A stretch of DNA of 64,000 nt from Cordia subcordata. Taxonomy: Eukaryota > Streptophyta > Magnoliopsida > Boraginales > Cordiaceae. A model generated the notes under the pieces. It worked only from the letters and a program-made list of their open reading frames with translations. It did no database searches and had not been told where the DNA came from. The translations under genes and the position numbers were made by a program. The stretch covers positions 27,947,501 through 28,011,500 of the forward strand of contig JAPTOF010000003.1 of NCBI GenBank assembly GCA_028554755.1. The letters run 5' to 3'. Shown one piece after another: positions 45,321-58,443 of this stretch. Position 1 is the first letter of the stretch, and each line of letters begins with the position of its first letter.

Positions 45321-47051
45321 CTAAGCATAAACATCAGATGCAGATCCAACTGCTTGAACCAAATCAGTAGTTTGCAACTTTCCATGAATTTCACGCATCA
45401 GCAACTTGGAATTATCTACAATGTGTTTGCTTTCATACACTATAAAACTACATAATTCATGTCTTGGAGCTGGCCGCAGATGGCGCAATTGGACAAGGGG
45501 ATTTGTTATAGCTGATTTACTGCACAACTCCCTTGCTGGTTGAACATGGTTCCACCAAAAATCAGATAATGCAATCTTCAAAGCATCCCAGTACTCTGCA
45601 TCTCTATATATCCTAAATAAAGTGCTTCCTTTGGGGGTCCAAACGTAAAAGTCCATCCAGTCTCGATCCAATATTTCCATTAGACCTTGTGCCTGTGGAA
45701 TATAATAAATAGGTATCCGTTTCCACGGATAAGCATTGGTCATATCTCCATTAAAAAAAGGACATTTGATCTCTAGAACCCCTCGGGAAGGCAAACCATA
45801 AACGAACTTGTCAATTATACCATCTGGAGAAGCGGCAAGCCAATCATCCTCCAGGTCTTCTTTGTCATATACCTGAAATTCTGGGAAGCATACAGTGTTT
45901 CCAGTTATTAGCTTATATCTTTCAAGAGCTTCCTCTTCCTTGATGTTGCTCCAACAAGTTGCTAAATTTCCAGAAAATGGTTGGATTGCCCCAAGTTTCT
46001 CTAACCACAGCTGGACCCTTCGACGAGGCCAAAAACCAACAGCACCAGCAAAAGTACTTGCTGTCAACTTATGCTTTCTCAACTCTTGCCAATTCTTGAA
46101 CCAATGCTGAAGACCACTTGATTGAAGAATAGGATGAGTCTCATTAAACGAGAGGTTTAGAGAACTACCACCAAGAGCACTAGAATAAATTCTTCTATAG
46201 CTCAAAAACGGATCAATCAGAACCTTTTCACGGGAGTTCTTATACAACAAAAATTCATAACAGATATTAGCAAAATGCAGCTTCTTCACTGCAAGAGAAT
46301 AAATTTTGGGTCAACTTTTGACGGAAGAAAGTATATTTTTTGCCTAAAAACTAAAATAAAAATAAAAATTGACAGGCAAAATTATTAACTAATGAATTCA
46401 CCAAATGAAAAATCAATAACTACCATTTTCTTTTTTGATACTGAATTATAATCAATTAGCAAGGATACTATGTTAACTTAGTTCCACTACATATCATAGA
46501 CTGGGAATTAGAAAAACCATTAGGTAAAGAAAATAATAATTAATCAAACGCTAGTTTAAGAATACTAAATAGAACATACAACCAAGAAAAGTAAAAACTT
46601 GTTATAATAATAAGCAATAAGGTAAAGGCCAGAAAATTTATGGTTTTTTTTTTAATCGAATTGCAAATTAAAGCTTCTCCTATGATAATAATCTAATAAT
46701 AAATCTCAATAATTTATATGAACATTGCGCAGAGTCCTCCTGTACCCAGTAACAGCAGGAAGTTTTCATCACATTTTCACAGAACATAGGAGGTTATTCC
46801 CATAGATTCTATCCTGCAACTTCGACAAAACAAAACATACTGATTCTTGTTGTAATTTTCTAATTAATCAGAGCTAGTTTAGAGCATTTGAAAGTGACAA
46901 TTTCTTTTTTTTGTTGCTCAAACTAATTAGTCCACAGAGAGAAATACAATAAATGCAGGAAAAAAAAAGGAATAAAATAAAATAAATAATTTCGACGGAG
47001 AAGCTTACTGAATCCTTCCTGGCATGAAAGCAAAAACCATCGGGACTTCAT
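45321..47051 (-). CDS. YqaJ / lambda-exonuclease-fold nuclease, plant nuclear-encoded
   Basis: Two coding exons, 47051-47009 (43 bp) and 46288-45321; 336 aa. The intron splits an ATG codon (A at the end of exon 1, TG at the start of exon 2). Exon 1 gives MKSRWFLLSCQEGF, a basic and hydrophobic start that could be an organelle-targeting peptide (inference). The nuclease domain covers about residues 75-260: LRKHKLTASTFAGAVGFWPRRR, KEEEALERY (acidic cluster at 132-134), ASPDGIID (Asp170) and GVLEIKCPFF (Glu187, Lys189), matching the D...ExK catalytic pattern of the PD-(D/E)XK superfamily. QAQGLMEILDRDWMDFYVWTP follows, typical of YqaJ proteins. Such enzymes digest duplex DNA ends processively in phage recombination; the plant homologues are poorly characterised. 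Catalytic residues are intact. Confidence 0.88.
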
Positions 47052-50000
47052 TCAATACAAACTACTACCGGGCTGGGGAAAAATAAATTCAAGACAAAAA
47101 TTAATAAAGACGGAGTCGTTTTAATATGACGAGAGGTTTATACGCCGAGCTGCCGGAAGACCGGACTGCAGGACTAGACGATGGTCGTACGGTGACGAAG
47201 TGAAGTTGAGTGGGTTGTGATACGTGGCAGCTATTAGCTGCTGAAAGATTTATGGGAAGAGCGCACGAGGGGCTTTAGCAGGGTTTTTGGCTACCCACGC
47301 AAAATGGGCCCCACTTATATTTTGCTTTTTCTTTTTTCACTTTTTTTTCTTTTTGGGGGTTTTTTTTTTTTTGTGTAGGGGGGTTGGGGGGCGGGGAGTT
47401 GGTGTTCCTTGACTTTGCACGTTTTTTGGTTTCCAACAATGATAATATTATTATATGCAAATTAAGAAAATAAAATTACCAAATTAAATGGAAGTCCTGT
47501 GCATTAAGATAATTAACATAATATTTCCTGTTAGTAAAATTGAGACGAAATCTTTATATACATTGTAATGCTTGACTCCTCGAGTATTAGTCTTTTTTGA
47601 AATATTTTTACAAAAATTTTTATTTTTTTTATATTTTGTTTCTTCTTTTACCATGTTATAACTCTTGGATTGTCATGTTTTGTTCTATATATATATATAT
47701 TTTTTTAACAATTAGTTTCTAACTTTTTTAACAGGGTAAATGCATGCTTTAAGATGTTATAGTAACTTATTTTTGCATTTATATCTAAAAACCTACTTGA
47801 TTTTTCAATATTTTCGTTATTTTGCTTCTATTCTTCTTTTATCCTACATTATCATTCTTGGGCAGGACCATACTGATTGAGAGTATCTACCCCTTAAGCA
47901 TTGAAATTTCTTTTTTTTTATATAAAAAAAATTATTGCCAATGGTAGTTTTTCCTTTTATATTTTTGTTCATTAATTTTGTTAATATTCTTTATAATCTA
48001 CAAATTGTAATCATTGGATATAACACCCTGTAAATTGTTTCTTTACACTTTTAAACCTTTCGTTTCTTAATTATAATGAATGAATATAGTGTAATAATTA
48101 TGTGGTAAAAACTAAAGTGTAAGTATAATAAGATTAATGTCTAAATTGAAAGTCATATATTACACAAAAAGAAAAAGAAAGGCAATATAATATATTAGCA
48201 AACAACCATCTTCATCAGTTCAAGAATCTGCAGCTAAGGGTGTTCTTCAAACACTGCTTCCAACCCATTAATCCAGCTTTGAATTCAGGATTGTCTCCAA
48301 GGTGCTCTCCTTATTCTTGGTTTCTTCTGTTAGTATTGCTTTTTTATCATCTTGGTATGCTTAATTATTATTTGTTTTTGTCTTCTTCTACTGATTTTTA
48401 ATGATTGTTGTAAGTTTATGTTGATTAGATAATTAAGACACCCCATTTTTACTGTTATTTCTTAGAATTGAATTCTTAAATTGCAAATGTCATAGGGGGT
48501 TGGTTATTAAGAAACCAAAGGAACATGACAGTGAGATATTCTTAATTTGGTGTATACTTTTGAAAATTGCACCCCCTCGGTGCATTTTAATAAAATTTTC
48601 CACTTTTCCACACACAAAAAGAGAAAAAGAAGGAGTTGAAGCTTAAACCAAGTTTTCATTGTGTAAGCACTTGTCCGTTTGTGCAAGCATTGAGAATAAA
48701 AGAGCTTGCCCCTGCCTAACTCGTATTAGCTGTGTTCGATGGTACATCTTTTTTGATATGTCTATATATAGCAAATATGTTTATTGTTTTGAGCTACTGC
48801 AGATATATACTTTAAATTCAGCTCAGGTAGCCATGTAAGTAGCGTAATTTGCTTATGTTTCGATAGCATATGTCTAATTCATTAAGGTACTTAAGTTTGT
48901 CTTTAACTTAGTATTTCTTTGCTTATAATTCATTCCTACAGTAGCTTCTGTATTCAATATTTGGAAAGAAAAAAACAAGTTACAGAATATCCATAAGTTT
49001 TGAAATATAATGCAGACTTTTAGTTCTGAGAAGAAAGAAATACTTGTCTTTGTAGAGTGTAAGCTGTTTCTTATCTTTATGATGAGTTTTACAATCATCG
49101 ACTTGCGATACTATTTATGTTTGTTAAATGCTGATGTCCAATTTTAGGATGTTTGTGGTGGACGGAGCTTCTTCACATAAGCAATCACAAAAGTTTTAGC
49201 GGAATTTTAGCAGAGATAACGTGTGGAGAATCTTCTTCTTCTTCTTCCTTTTCTCCCCCCTCATTTCTTTCTTTCTGTCTGAAGTACTTTGCCGCTTTAT
49301 AGTGTTCCAAAAATCTCTACAAACAGAATTTCATTATCAAACTTGTCCATGTCAAATATTGGCTTCTCCATGGCTTCTTTCCAGTACCATATCTTTGAGG
49401 TGGATTTGCTCACTCATGTAATGACTTGCTAAAGTTGACCTGTTCATATGAATATGATTATGAATTTGCATATTTTACTTTTTGATTCTTCCATGTAATG
49501 TTATTTCGTTTTTTGGGGGTCCAAATGTAACATATGTTTATTTATTTATTCCTTTATCTTTTGTTAGTGTTTTCTTTTTTCTTTTTCCTTTTCAAAAAGA
49601 AAATGTTCTTTAAGTAGAAATGCGAGTCATGTGCTGTCTCAATAATGGAGTACTAGTAAAATTCTTCTTTGAATCTGGTGTGTTTAAAATGGAGAAGTAT
49701 GCAATCAGATTAAACATTCATTAAAAACAGACTAATATTAGTCCTTTCAAAGTAAAAGAAGAGAATTGAGGATTTGGTATCAATATTAAAAGCATGCAAG
49801 CAGCATTGAACATGCAGCTAACTGTGATTTCACAGTAAGAAAATGATTTTACATCAGACATTTTGTTTTTCCAAGTCTACTTTGAGCGGCAGCTTGGCAT
49901 TTTGCTTTTACAAATTTACTTTAGGAGCAGCTTGTCACGGACTCATGGTTCCCCAACACATGAACGTCTGTTTCGGAAATCTCTAGTCACATGAGATGCA

Positions 50001-50228
50001 CTTATACTTATCATGTACTAGCATACAATTTGCCAACCTTCCTAAACTAATTCTGTGGACTTATTATACTTGTTGACCTAGTACAATTGATTGGTCCATT
50101 CCTTGGCTTCTTGATGACTATGTGGCCGTGTCAAGCTGCTATGATGCTTATTAGCATTACCAGAGAAGAAAAGGAAAAGCTTTACAAGAAGAGAAGAAAC
50201 CCACATATAAAATAAGGACATTTGCTTC
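47052..50228. other. Intergenic between divergent/convergent genes, no gene seen
   Basis: The part from 47052 to about 47300 is the promoter side of the nuclease gene and is relatively GC-rich. Then comes a G/T-rich stretch (47340-47400) and long AT-rich DNA. Around 48230-48320 and 49150-49430 the plus strand has less AT-rich, exon-like texture but only short ORFs and no recognisable product; an unannotated non-coding transcript is possible. Near 50150-50228 lies the 3' UTR of the receptor kinase. Confidence 0.5.
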
Positions 50229-53200
50229 CTAAAGAAGTCCTATAACCGGTGAATGTGCAAATATTAGCTTCTCTTTGTTGGGACTGTATCCCCAGCTCTG
50301 ACAGATGCTTTTCCTTCTTGGTTTTGCCTCTGCAAGCATTGTTATAATATCTCTCATGGAAGGCCTTTCCTTGGGGAGTTTGGCAGTGCAAAGGAGAGCA
50401 ATTTTGAGGACAAGAAGCATCTCTTCTTGGACATGTTTACATTGGCCAGCAATTTCTGGATCTAATGCTTCTTCCGAGACACTGTTGTTTACTTTTCTTC
50501 GAACCCATTCAACAATGTCAACAGATTCTCCAAATGAAGGGTCTACTGGCATTTTCCCTGTCAGAAGCTCCAGAAGCATCACTCCAAAACTATAGATATC
50601 ACTCTTCTCATCAACCTTTAGTGTGTATCCATATTCTGCAGAAATGAAATTGCAATGTTTAGAGCAATGGATGAGTTTTGAAGTCTCCAAATTGTTTAAT
50701 TGTACAATTTTTTGATAAGATAAATACTCCTGAGACATGAGCAAGTACTTGAGTAGAATCACGAGATGAAAACTATCAGACATGGTTCTCAATTGCAATA
50801 TCAGTTACAGCAGGCTTATGTTAGGTAAGTAGATGGTTTAAGTTTGCAGTTAACATTTTATGTGCTTCAAGCAATCTGAAGCTACAACTATTTTTCCAAA
50901 TACATTTTATTGAATGTCTGAACTAACCTGGTGCTATATATCCATATGATCCAGCCACGATGGAAACTGTCTCGTTCTTGCGAAGCATCATCTTTGCCAA
51001 GCCAAAGTCAGCAATCCTTGCTTCAAAATGTTCATCCAGCAATATGTTGTTTGACTTGACATCACGGTGGATAACAGCAGGGTGGCAATCATGGTGAAGA
51101 TAAGCCAGTCCATGTGCTACACCCAGTGCAATGTTATACCTGGAGACCCAATCTGCCAACATTTTGCCCGCCTGTTTGTCATGTAGGGCTGTGCCAAGAT
51201 TCCCATGGGGCATGTACTCATACACCATCATAACATCGGTCTCATTGTGAAGATATCCTAATAATCGGACTATGTTCCTATGGCGAAGCTTGCCTAAAAG
51301 GTTTACCTCTGTAAACAGATTGTTACCACTTTCAATATCTGTCTCTGATTTCCATAACTTTTTGACTGCAACAACAGTGTGAGGCCGCTGCATCTCAACC
51401 TTGTATACAATTCCATTCCCACCAATGCCAATCACATTAGATTCCTTTAGAGAAGCTAGTATCTCGGCACTAGTGAAATTGAACCTCTGAAATGCTACAA
51501 GCCTCCAAGGCCATTCTGAATTGTCCTTATTGAACCAGTCACAGAAGAAATTGCTGCATACATACCACCTGCTATAAATCCATCTGCCCACGAGAGCTAA
51601 AACACCAATGGCCAAAATCACTGAAATTCCAACAATGAATGCGAATTTGATGTGTCTGATATGCAATTTCCTTTGTGGTGGTGAGTTGGTGATGTTTTCT
51701 GAACATGGTGGAAGTATACCACCACAAAGGCCTGCATTGCCTATAAGATCATTTGGATTGATGGTCATTAATATTCCACTGCTTGGAACAGGACCGTCCA
51801 GTTTGTTGTAAGACAAGTTGAGCATTTCTAGAGCTGGTGAGGTTCCAATGTTGTCTGGTATGTGGCCAGAAAGTGAATTGTTTGACAAATCTAGAATTGC
51901 TAAGGTTGGCATGGTTGCCACAGATTTTGGAATTTCTCCAGTAAGCTGGTTGTTTCGAAGATTTAAACTGACCAGTTTTTCACAGGAAGCAATACTTTGA
52001 GGGATTTTACCAGAGAATTGGTTACTTGAAAGATCAAGAACAGAAAGTGATGGGAAATCTTGAAATTGATCCGGAATGCTGCCATCCAGGTTGTTATTGG
52101 AAGCAATGAAGTCCTGAAGACTAGGCACCGAAAGAATGCTTGAAGGAAGGGATGATTTAAGGTGGTTTGAAGAGACATCAATAAAAGAAAGTGATGTAGA
52201 CAAAGAAAAATCTTCCGGAATATGACCAGTTAGATTATTTTTAGCCAATTCAAGCCTCTGTAGATTTGGAAGATTGCCAAATCCAATGGGAATTGTTCCT
52301 GAGATAAGGTTATTCTGGATTCTAACTCGTACTAAAGAAGAACAATTAGAGAGGCCTATTGGGATTGAACCTGACAAAGAATTGTTGAAGAGAATGAGTT
52401 TAGTGAGATTCCCATAGTCACACAACCCTGAGGGAATGTAACCTGACAATGAGTTTGAGGAAACATCTAACCATTGCAATGGCGATCTTTTTCCAAGATT
52501 CACCGGCAGAGGACCCATTAAAGAATTTTTCCATAATTCAAGTACCTGAAGCTTTGGCAAGTCACCAATTTTATCTGGAACAGGACCAGTTAGTTGATTG
52601 CGCATGAGATTCAGCAGCTGCAAATCCTTCATATTTGCTATCTCGTCAGGAATTTCTCCTGAAAATTGATTGTCAGACAAATCCAGATACACCAAAGAGG
52701 TGGCATTTCCAATTTCAGGCGGAATCCTCCCTTGGAAACCGTTTTGGTAGAAGTAAACTGTTGTAAGCCTTTTCAACTTGCCAAGCTCAGCTGGAATATG
52801 ACCACTCAGAGTACCAACAGCCAAGTCAAGGTATTGAAGGTGACTGAGGTTGCCAATCTCTGCTGGGATTGACCCCTCAAACTGATTGTATCCGAGTATG
52901 ATGGTCTCTAGGGATGACAGCTGACCAAGCTCCGCTGGAATCTTCCCAGTCAGGTTGTTACCTGACAAGCCAAGAAACTTCAACTTGTGCAAATTCCTGA
53001 AAGATTTCGGTATTGTGCCTTCAAAGTAGCTGCCTCTAAGATCCAGTGTTTCAAGTGAAGTTGCATTACAAAGATCATCAGGCAGCAACCCCTCAAAATT
53101 ATTGCTGGAAGCATTGATTGCTACCAAGCCTGAAGCCCTTCCGAGACCCCAAGGGAAGTTGCCAACAAAGTTGTTCTGACTTACATCAATACGCTTCAAT

Positions 53201-53571
53201 GCAGTCAGATTGGCTAATGATTTAGGCAATGAAGCTGAGAAGTCATTGCAGCATAAATTGACAACAGAGAGGCTGCTTAGAGCTGCAATGTCTTCCGAAA
53301 CTCTGCCACTAAGGTTCATGTTAGACAAGTCAAGCTTCTCCACAAAGCCTTTGGAGTTGCACCAGACTCCAGTCCAGTTACAATGAGCAGAACATCCATT
53401 AAGCAAGTTGCTTGGCTTTTTCCAATCCTTGAGGTAATCTAATGGATCAACAAGATTAGCTTTTATTGACAACAAGGAAGATAATTCAACATTTGATAAA
53501 ACTGCAGCTCCATTAACAAGAACAAAAGAGAGACCAATGCAACAGCAGAAGAAGGCTAGGTAGCTTTTCAT
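50229..53571 (-). CDS. MIK1: MIK1/PXL-like leucine-rich repeat receptor kinase (LRR-RLK subfamily XI)
   Basis: Two coding exons, 53571-50928 and 50635-50229; 1016 aa. The intron lies after the YGYIAP of the activation segment, a conserved position in this subfamily. A signal peptide (about 1-21) is followed by the N-cap cysteine pair ([12 protein letters not shown]). About 20 plant-type LRRs follow (L..L..L.L..N.L.G.IP), then CGGILPPC and a membrane helix at about 642-664. The kinase domain has its glycine loop at about 715 ([10 protein letters not shown]), Lys737 in VAVKK, HRD at 835-837 ([12 protein letters not shown]) and DFG at 855-857, so it is an active RD kinase by motif. The C-terminus ends SPVIGLL, as in MIK1/PXL2. 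Family knowledge: MIK1 acts with MDIS1 in pollen-tube perception of LURE peptides, and PXL proteins are relatives of PXY/TDR. The exact orthologue assignment is less certain than the family. Confidence 0.96.
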
Positions 53572-53662
53572 CTTGTTTTCTTTTTTTCAACTTGTTTCTA
53601 TCAGTTGTGCACCATAGTTTGGCTCTAAGGAAAAAAGCTTCACAGAAGGTGGCAACCAAGAG

Positions 53663-53673
53663 TTATATAAAAA
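53663..53673 (-). promoter_or_regulatory. TATA box of the MIK1-like gene
   Basis: The minus strand reads TTTTTATATAA about 95 bp upstream of the start codon at 53571. Transcription would start near 53635 with a leader of about 60-65 bases. Confidence 0.6.
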
Positions 53674-56029
53674 CCTGAGCAAGAAAGAAATGATTGGTTA
53701 ATGAGTCAGTTATCATTATTATCAACATGGGACCCATTCCAATCTGTGCATATGTGTGTGTAGGATTATTAACAAGTTATTAAATGGTAATTATCAATCA
53801 CATTTGATTGATTAGTTTAATGTAGTTCGTGTGTTTTAGGATCTGAACCAGCTAGTATCATCAATCTAATGACTGTAAAGCTTTGGACTTAACTGAAAAT
53901 GGTCCGGACACTGAAACATGGCAGGAATGTGTTTTAAGTGATTGCACATGCTTGGTACTTTCTTATAATTGATCATAGGTCAACTCAATCTAGTGTTATT
54001 TATTAAGCTTCTTTTACATATTCTTTAATGATTTAGTACAACTACTAATTTGTTAACACAATAAATCTAATCAATTACTACAAAATACTTAACCCGTTCC
54101 AAACGCACATCTTTTTACAAAACCAATGTAAAATGAGATATCACAAATTTATTTGGCTCGTGAAAATAGTCTTTTCAATTGCATATAGTAATATTTATTT
54201 TTGTTTTTATCTTTTGGCATCAAACTCTTTATAAATATTTCTCCAGATTATAAACTATCTACAGATATGAGGCTTTGACTACTAATAATACAATTTACAT
54301 AATCATGTCCATAAGAACAATACACAAGTAAGAATCTCTTCATGTTCAGAAGCATAAAGAGATTGGAAGTATCAGACAACTAGAAGCTTTCTTCATTTCG
54401 TTGTATTAATAATTTTTGTTCTTTCTTTCGTTTTTTCTTGTTTCAATTATTTGTTTGTATAATTGTGTGGGTCCACCAAGTAGCACTCCTCACTCTTCCA
54501 TTTTCTTGGTTCTCACATGCACTCATATGGCCCCAAGAACCTTTTTGCATAGAATTCCAGTGAATGCAATCTTTGAAGAGAGTGATAATAGGGGGTTGTG
54601 TGTGTGCTATGATATGCTAATAATGCTCTACTCATAATAATTGGAAGAGGGCTGGATCCCATGTGAAGGACCCTGAAAGCTAAAGGTGTGCAGCTTCATT
54701 TGGAATCGCCTACTATTCATCCAATGAAAGACGAAGGGACACTTAGCATATCTCTAGATATCTTACATCGTAATAATCAAATGAAATTTCGTGTTTATAA
54801 ACATGCAAATGGGAGTGTTTGTAAATATTACTAAAGAGCAAAATGCATATTTCTGTTAGAAATCATTAAGTTAATGTTTCAAAAGACTTAAATGTCCTCT
54901 TTTATTATACAGAGCACTTACGTCAACAAAAATTCTTGAATAGAACAAAGACTTAGAGAGAAAAATCCTAGTGTAGAGTGGGAAAATCCTCCAAATACAT
55001 AATAATCCTTTTGTCGGTAAAAAAAAAAATATATATATATATATATATTTTTACGTGAACCAAAAAAAAGTGCAAGGATTTGTTCGATTGACGTTGCTAT
55101 CTCACTGATTCTTTGAGTTAGTCGACTCCAAGGCTCAATGGCTGTGGAGCCTTCTTGGTTTTGTTTCTTCTATGAATATATATTAAGAATATATTTTGTT
55201 TATACGAATTCAATTATTGTTATGCACTTTTTTGCTTGTCGAGGAATTATTGAAACAAGCAAATCTATATGGTATAAGGAAGGTATTTTCAATTTTAACA
55301 ATTAGATAGGGATGTACTAGCAAATTTTAAAACTAGATAGGGGAATATACACCAATTTTAAAATCATAGGGAGAAATATGCACCATGCTTGGAATCATAG
55401 AGGAGAATATGCACTGAAATCATAGGGGAATATACATCACTTTAAAAATCAAAGGGCTAAATTGAATCATTTTCATGATAAAAGTAACACAGTCTATAAG
55501 CGAACATGCTAAAGTTTTAGCATCATCATGAAACCTCTTTAGGGCACATGATTTCTTCACCAACTTTGACTTCAATCCTCTTTGATTTTAAGAACAATTC
55601 AGAGCTTTGCCAAGAAATTTTTTTTTAAAAAAAGTTAAGACATGAAAATGGTTTATAACATGTAAAAAAAGGCATTTTAGACCATTTTGGGGATTATTTT
55701 CGTCATTTGTATTTTAAACATGTTTAAATCATGCACCATTAAGTTTAACAGCTAAACCAATGGAAGGGTAATATGCAATAGTTCAAAACCACAATGGTAT
55801 CAGCAAGTTTTGAAACTACAAGAGGTATTATGCGACTTTAACAAAACACAGAGAAAATTCTCTGATACTTGCATTGTTCATATGGTACTTGGAGATGCAA
55901 ATGTTGTGCCCAAATGATTTTGCAAATACAAGCTCTTGCTTGTTAAGGAACCAAGCATATGTTGGTGAACAAGAGGCATACCAAACCAAGATCTTTCCTG
56001 CAAGGAAAGCCAAGAACCCACGGCTCTTC
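53674..56029. other. Intergenic, no gene seen
   Basis: Promoter-distal DNA of the receptor kinase, then AT-rich sequence. At about 55270-55460 a degenerate tandem repeat is present (listed separately). No coding frame with recognisable motifs. Confidence 0.6.
55310..55450 (+). repeat. Degenerate tandem repeat
   Basis: Units built on AATCATAGGGGAATATACACCA recur about four times between 55325 and 55440 with spacing of 30-45 bp and many substitutions. No element ends were identified. Confidence 0.5.
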
Positions 56030-58225
56030 CCTCTCACTTCCCCTGGAGTGAGTTTTTTTCTGCGGGATTTAGGGATTCCTGTCTTTTGCTCATATTGTAT
56101 CCTATGGAAATGGATTAATGTGGGGGGTTTCCACTTCTTACCTATTTACTTCTACTTGAATCGTTCAACGGGTGTTATAACGTTCCAAAGTAAAATCTCC
56201 TGGCTCAGCACTAAAAAAGTAGGGTGTCACATACACTGCAGACAAGAAGTGCAGCAGTCACTAGTTTGGTCCCCTACCTCACAAAGTAGTTTGATGGCCA
56301 AACAACTCCCAAGGCGAATAGTGCCCTAGGGGCCGACTCGACACCGACCGGCTGAGACTCCCGCGCAGTAGAAGCGGACTGGGTCAATATTCGTGTACGA
56401 GAGGCGCACTCATATGCCTTTCGAGGCTTCCTCCTTGTAAATATTCTCGGGTAAAAAAGCAAAACCTCACCTGTTTCTGTTGCTTAAACAGAAACCTACT
56501 TTAGATCCACTAGAACATGTAGATCGACAATACTACAAAGAAAGAAGTTGGTAGCAACAGAACTCTTTCTAAACTATTAGAGACGGTCACCTACAATAAT
56601 CAGTCTACTTATGCTACATTGTAGAGAGACCTTCGACTCCACGTGTCCGCTGAACAGTTCCGAAGTAGCAAGACAAGTGAATGAAGGTACTGTAAGCAAT
56701 AGTGAATACTTGTTCCATGGAGACAAACCATTCCGGCGGAAAGGTTCCCTCGCTATTAGACCGAACTCGCTATGAACCTTTTCGATTATTTGTCGCGGCT
56801 CGTGAAGTAGCCCTCTTTCTTTACAAAAAAGTGGATACATGCCCCTTTACTAATATAATAGAAGGTAAGGCAGTCAAGCCTTATCTAAGTCAATTTCATT
56901 CCTTGGTGGGAATGAAAAGGCGGTACCCCTATCACAAGAAGACAAGAAAAGTTGACGGACCACTTTTTGTCGGGGGAGGAATCGTTTTTGTAGTAAAAAA
57001 GCTTAAGCACGTAGCTCGCTGGAAGCTAAGAGGCAACCAGCCCAAAAACGAGAATAGCAGTTTTAGTAGTTCCTTTTTATTATTACTAATCTATTTATAG
57101 TCAAGCAAGCCTTTCACCTGGCTAACACAGAAAAAAGCACCAGCCGGCCTCTCTCTTTGTTTCAATGAAAGCCTCAAGGCTCGCGTTCTACGGGAAACTT
57201 TTTTGACTATTGACCTTTAAAGCCGAAAGCAAAGGGCAAAAACTCCAAAACTAGTAAGGGGTGCTTCTGTTGTGGTTTTGAGCTCCTTGGCTTGTGTTCT
57301 GATAGTAACCATAGGAAGAAAGCGGGGAGCATGGTCCCTAGTCTCGTTTTTGTCGAGCCTGATTCTCTATGGTATGGACGTCTTTGATTGGATGGAGATA
57401 GATATATAGAAAGTGTGCAATAAGGGAACAAGCAAGGGGCTAAAAGCTGTTGCGCTAACGCGCATCCGTTTTCTTGCTAGGTAGCCAGCCTTTACTTAAC
57501 TCAGCTCAAGCAATGCCCAAAGGCTCCCATGCCTTTCTTGGTCGGACCAACCCAACTGGCGATTTTTTACAAGTCTTTCTTTATTTTTAGAGCAAGAAGC
57601 GGAACTACAGGGATGAAATGAAAAGTGATTTTTACGATTACGCCCAACAGCCCACTTAAGCAATTTGCCATTCTCCCATTGATTCCTATGAATATAGGAA
57701 ACTTGTATTTCTCATTCACAAATCCATCTTTGTTTATGCTACTAACTCTCAGTTTGGTCCTACTTTTGCTTCATTTTGTTACTAAAAACAAAGGAGGAAA
57801 CTTAGTATCATATGCTTGGCAATCCTTGATAGTGCTTATTTATGATTTCGTGGCGAACTCGGTAAACGAACAAATAGGTGGTCTTTTTGGAAATGTTAAA
57901 AAAAGTTTTTCCCTGGCATCTCGGTCACTTTTACTTTTTCGTTATTTCATGATCCCCAGGGTATGATACCTTATAGCGTCACAATTACAAGTCATTTTCT
58001 CATTACTTTGGGTCTCTCATTTTCGATTTTTATTGGCATTACTATAGTGGAATTTCAAAGAAATGGGCTTCATTTTTTAAGCTTCTCATTACCAGCCGGA
58101 GTCCCACTGCCATTAGCACTTTTTTTAGTACTCCTTGAGCTAATCCCTCATTGTTTTGGCGCATTAAGCTCAGGAATATGTTTATTTGCTAATATGATGG
58201 CCGGTCTAGGATAGTAATGTAGTCT
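56030..58225 (+). other. Nuclear insertion of mitochondrial DNA (NUMT)
   Basis: The sequence changes character: it is less AT-rich, with the purine-rich, GAAAG/AAGCAAG texture of plant mitochondrial intergenic DNA. It ends in a recognisable part of mitochondrial atp6. The left boundary is uncertain (somewhere between about 55980 and 56300); the right boundary is near 58215-58225, where AT-rich nuclear DNA resumes. Apart from atp6 I recognise no mitochondrial gene; an open frame at 56702-57100 is probably mitochondrial spacer. The damage to atp6 shows the insertion is not recent. Confidence 0.8.
57631..58214 (+). pseudogene. atp6: Mitochondrial atp6 fragment in the nucleus, frameshifted and truncated
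   Basis: Two overlapping frames (57625-57966 and 57963-58214) together cover the middle of ATP synthase subunit a. The first shows ITPNSPLKQFAILPLIPMNI, NLYFSFTNPSLFMLLTLSLV and NEQIGGLFGNV. The second shows MIPYSVTITSHFLITLGLSF, NGLHFLSF, AGVPLPLALFLVLLELIPHC and LFANMMAG. A single-base deletion in the A-run around 57896-57905 explains the frame change. The copy stops about 55-60 residues short of the normal C-terminus, and several conserved residues are substituted. Functional atp6 works in the mitochondrial ATP synthase membrane sector; this copy cannot. Confidence 0.88.
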
Positions 58226-58426
58226 TTAGATGATAAGGTTAGGTAGTTCCAACATTTGAGTATGCAACAAACACTAACTTCATGAGCATGGTTATTTAGA
58301 ACTTGCAACATTCTTATTATAGAGGTGGAAATTAAGAGTATAAATATATCGCATCATATCCCTTAATTTACTTCTATATTCTTTCCTTGTAATAATTTTT
58401 TTTTAATCATATATACAAGATTTATA

Positions 58427-58443
58427 CCCGTGCGAAGCACAGG
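58427..58443. repeat. Short hairpin typical of transposon termini
   Basis: CCCGTGCGAAGCACAGG can fold with GTGC/GCAC and CC/GG paired around GAA. Similar CCGTGC-GCACGG palindromes occur repeatedly in plant genomes close to transposon ends. It lies about 200 bp beyond the NUMT. I see no partner end, so the element type is not assigned. Confidence 0.4.

Noticed and set aside
49221..49421. 66-codon ORF with a Phe-rich, signal-like start
   Set aside because: The start is a low-complexity CTT/TTC microsatellite translation; no family features or supporting promoter.
55828..56037. Overlapping open frames on both strands at the left NUMT edge
   Set aside because: No recognisable protein motifs; the region is the uncertain boundary of the mitochondrial insert.
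56702..57100. 132-codon open frame in the NUMT
   Set aside because: No similarity to a mitochondrial gene that I recognise; probably mitochondrial spacer.
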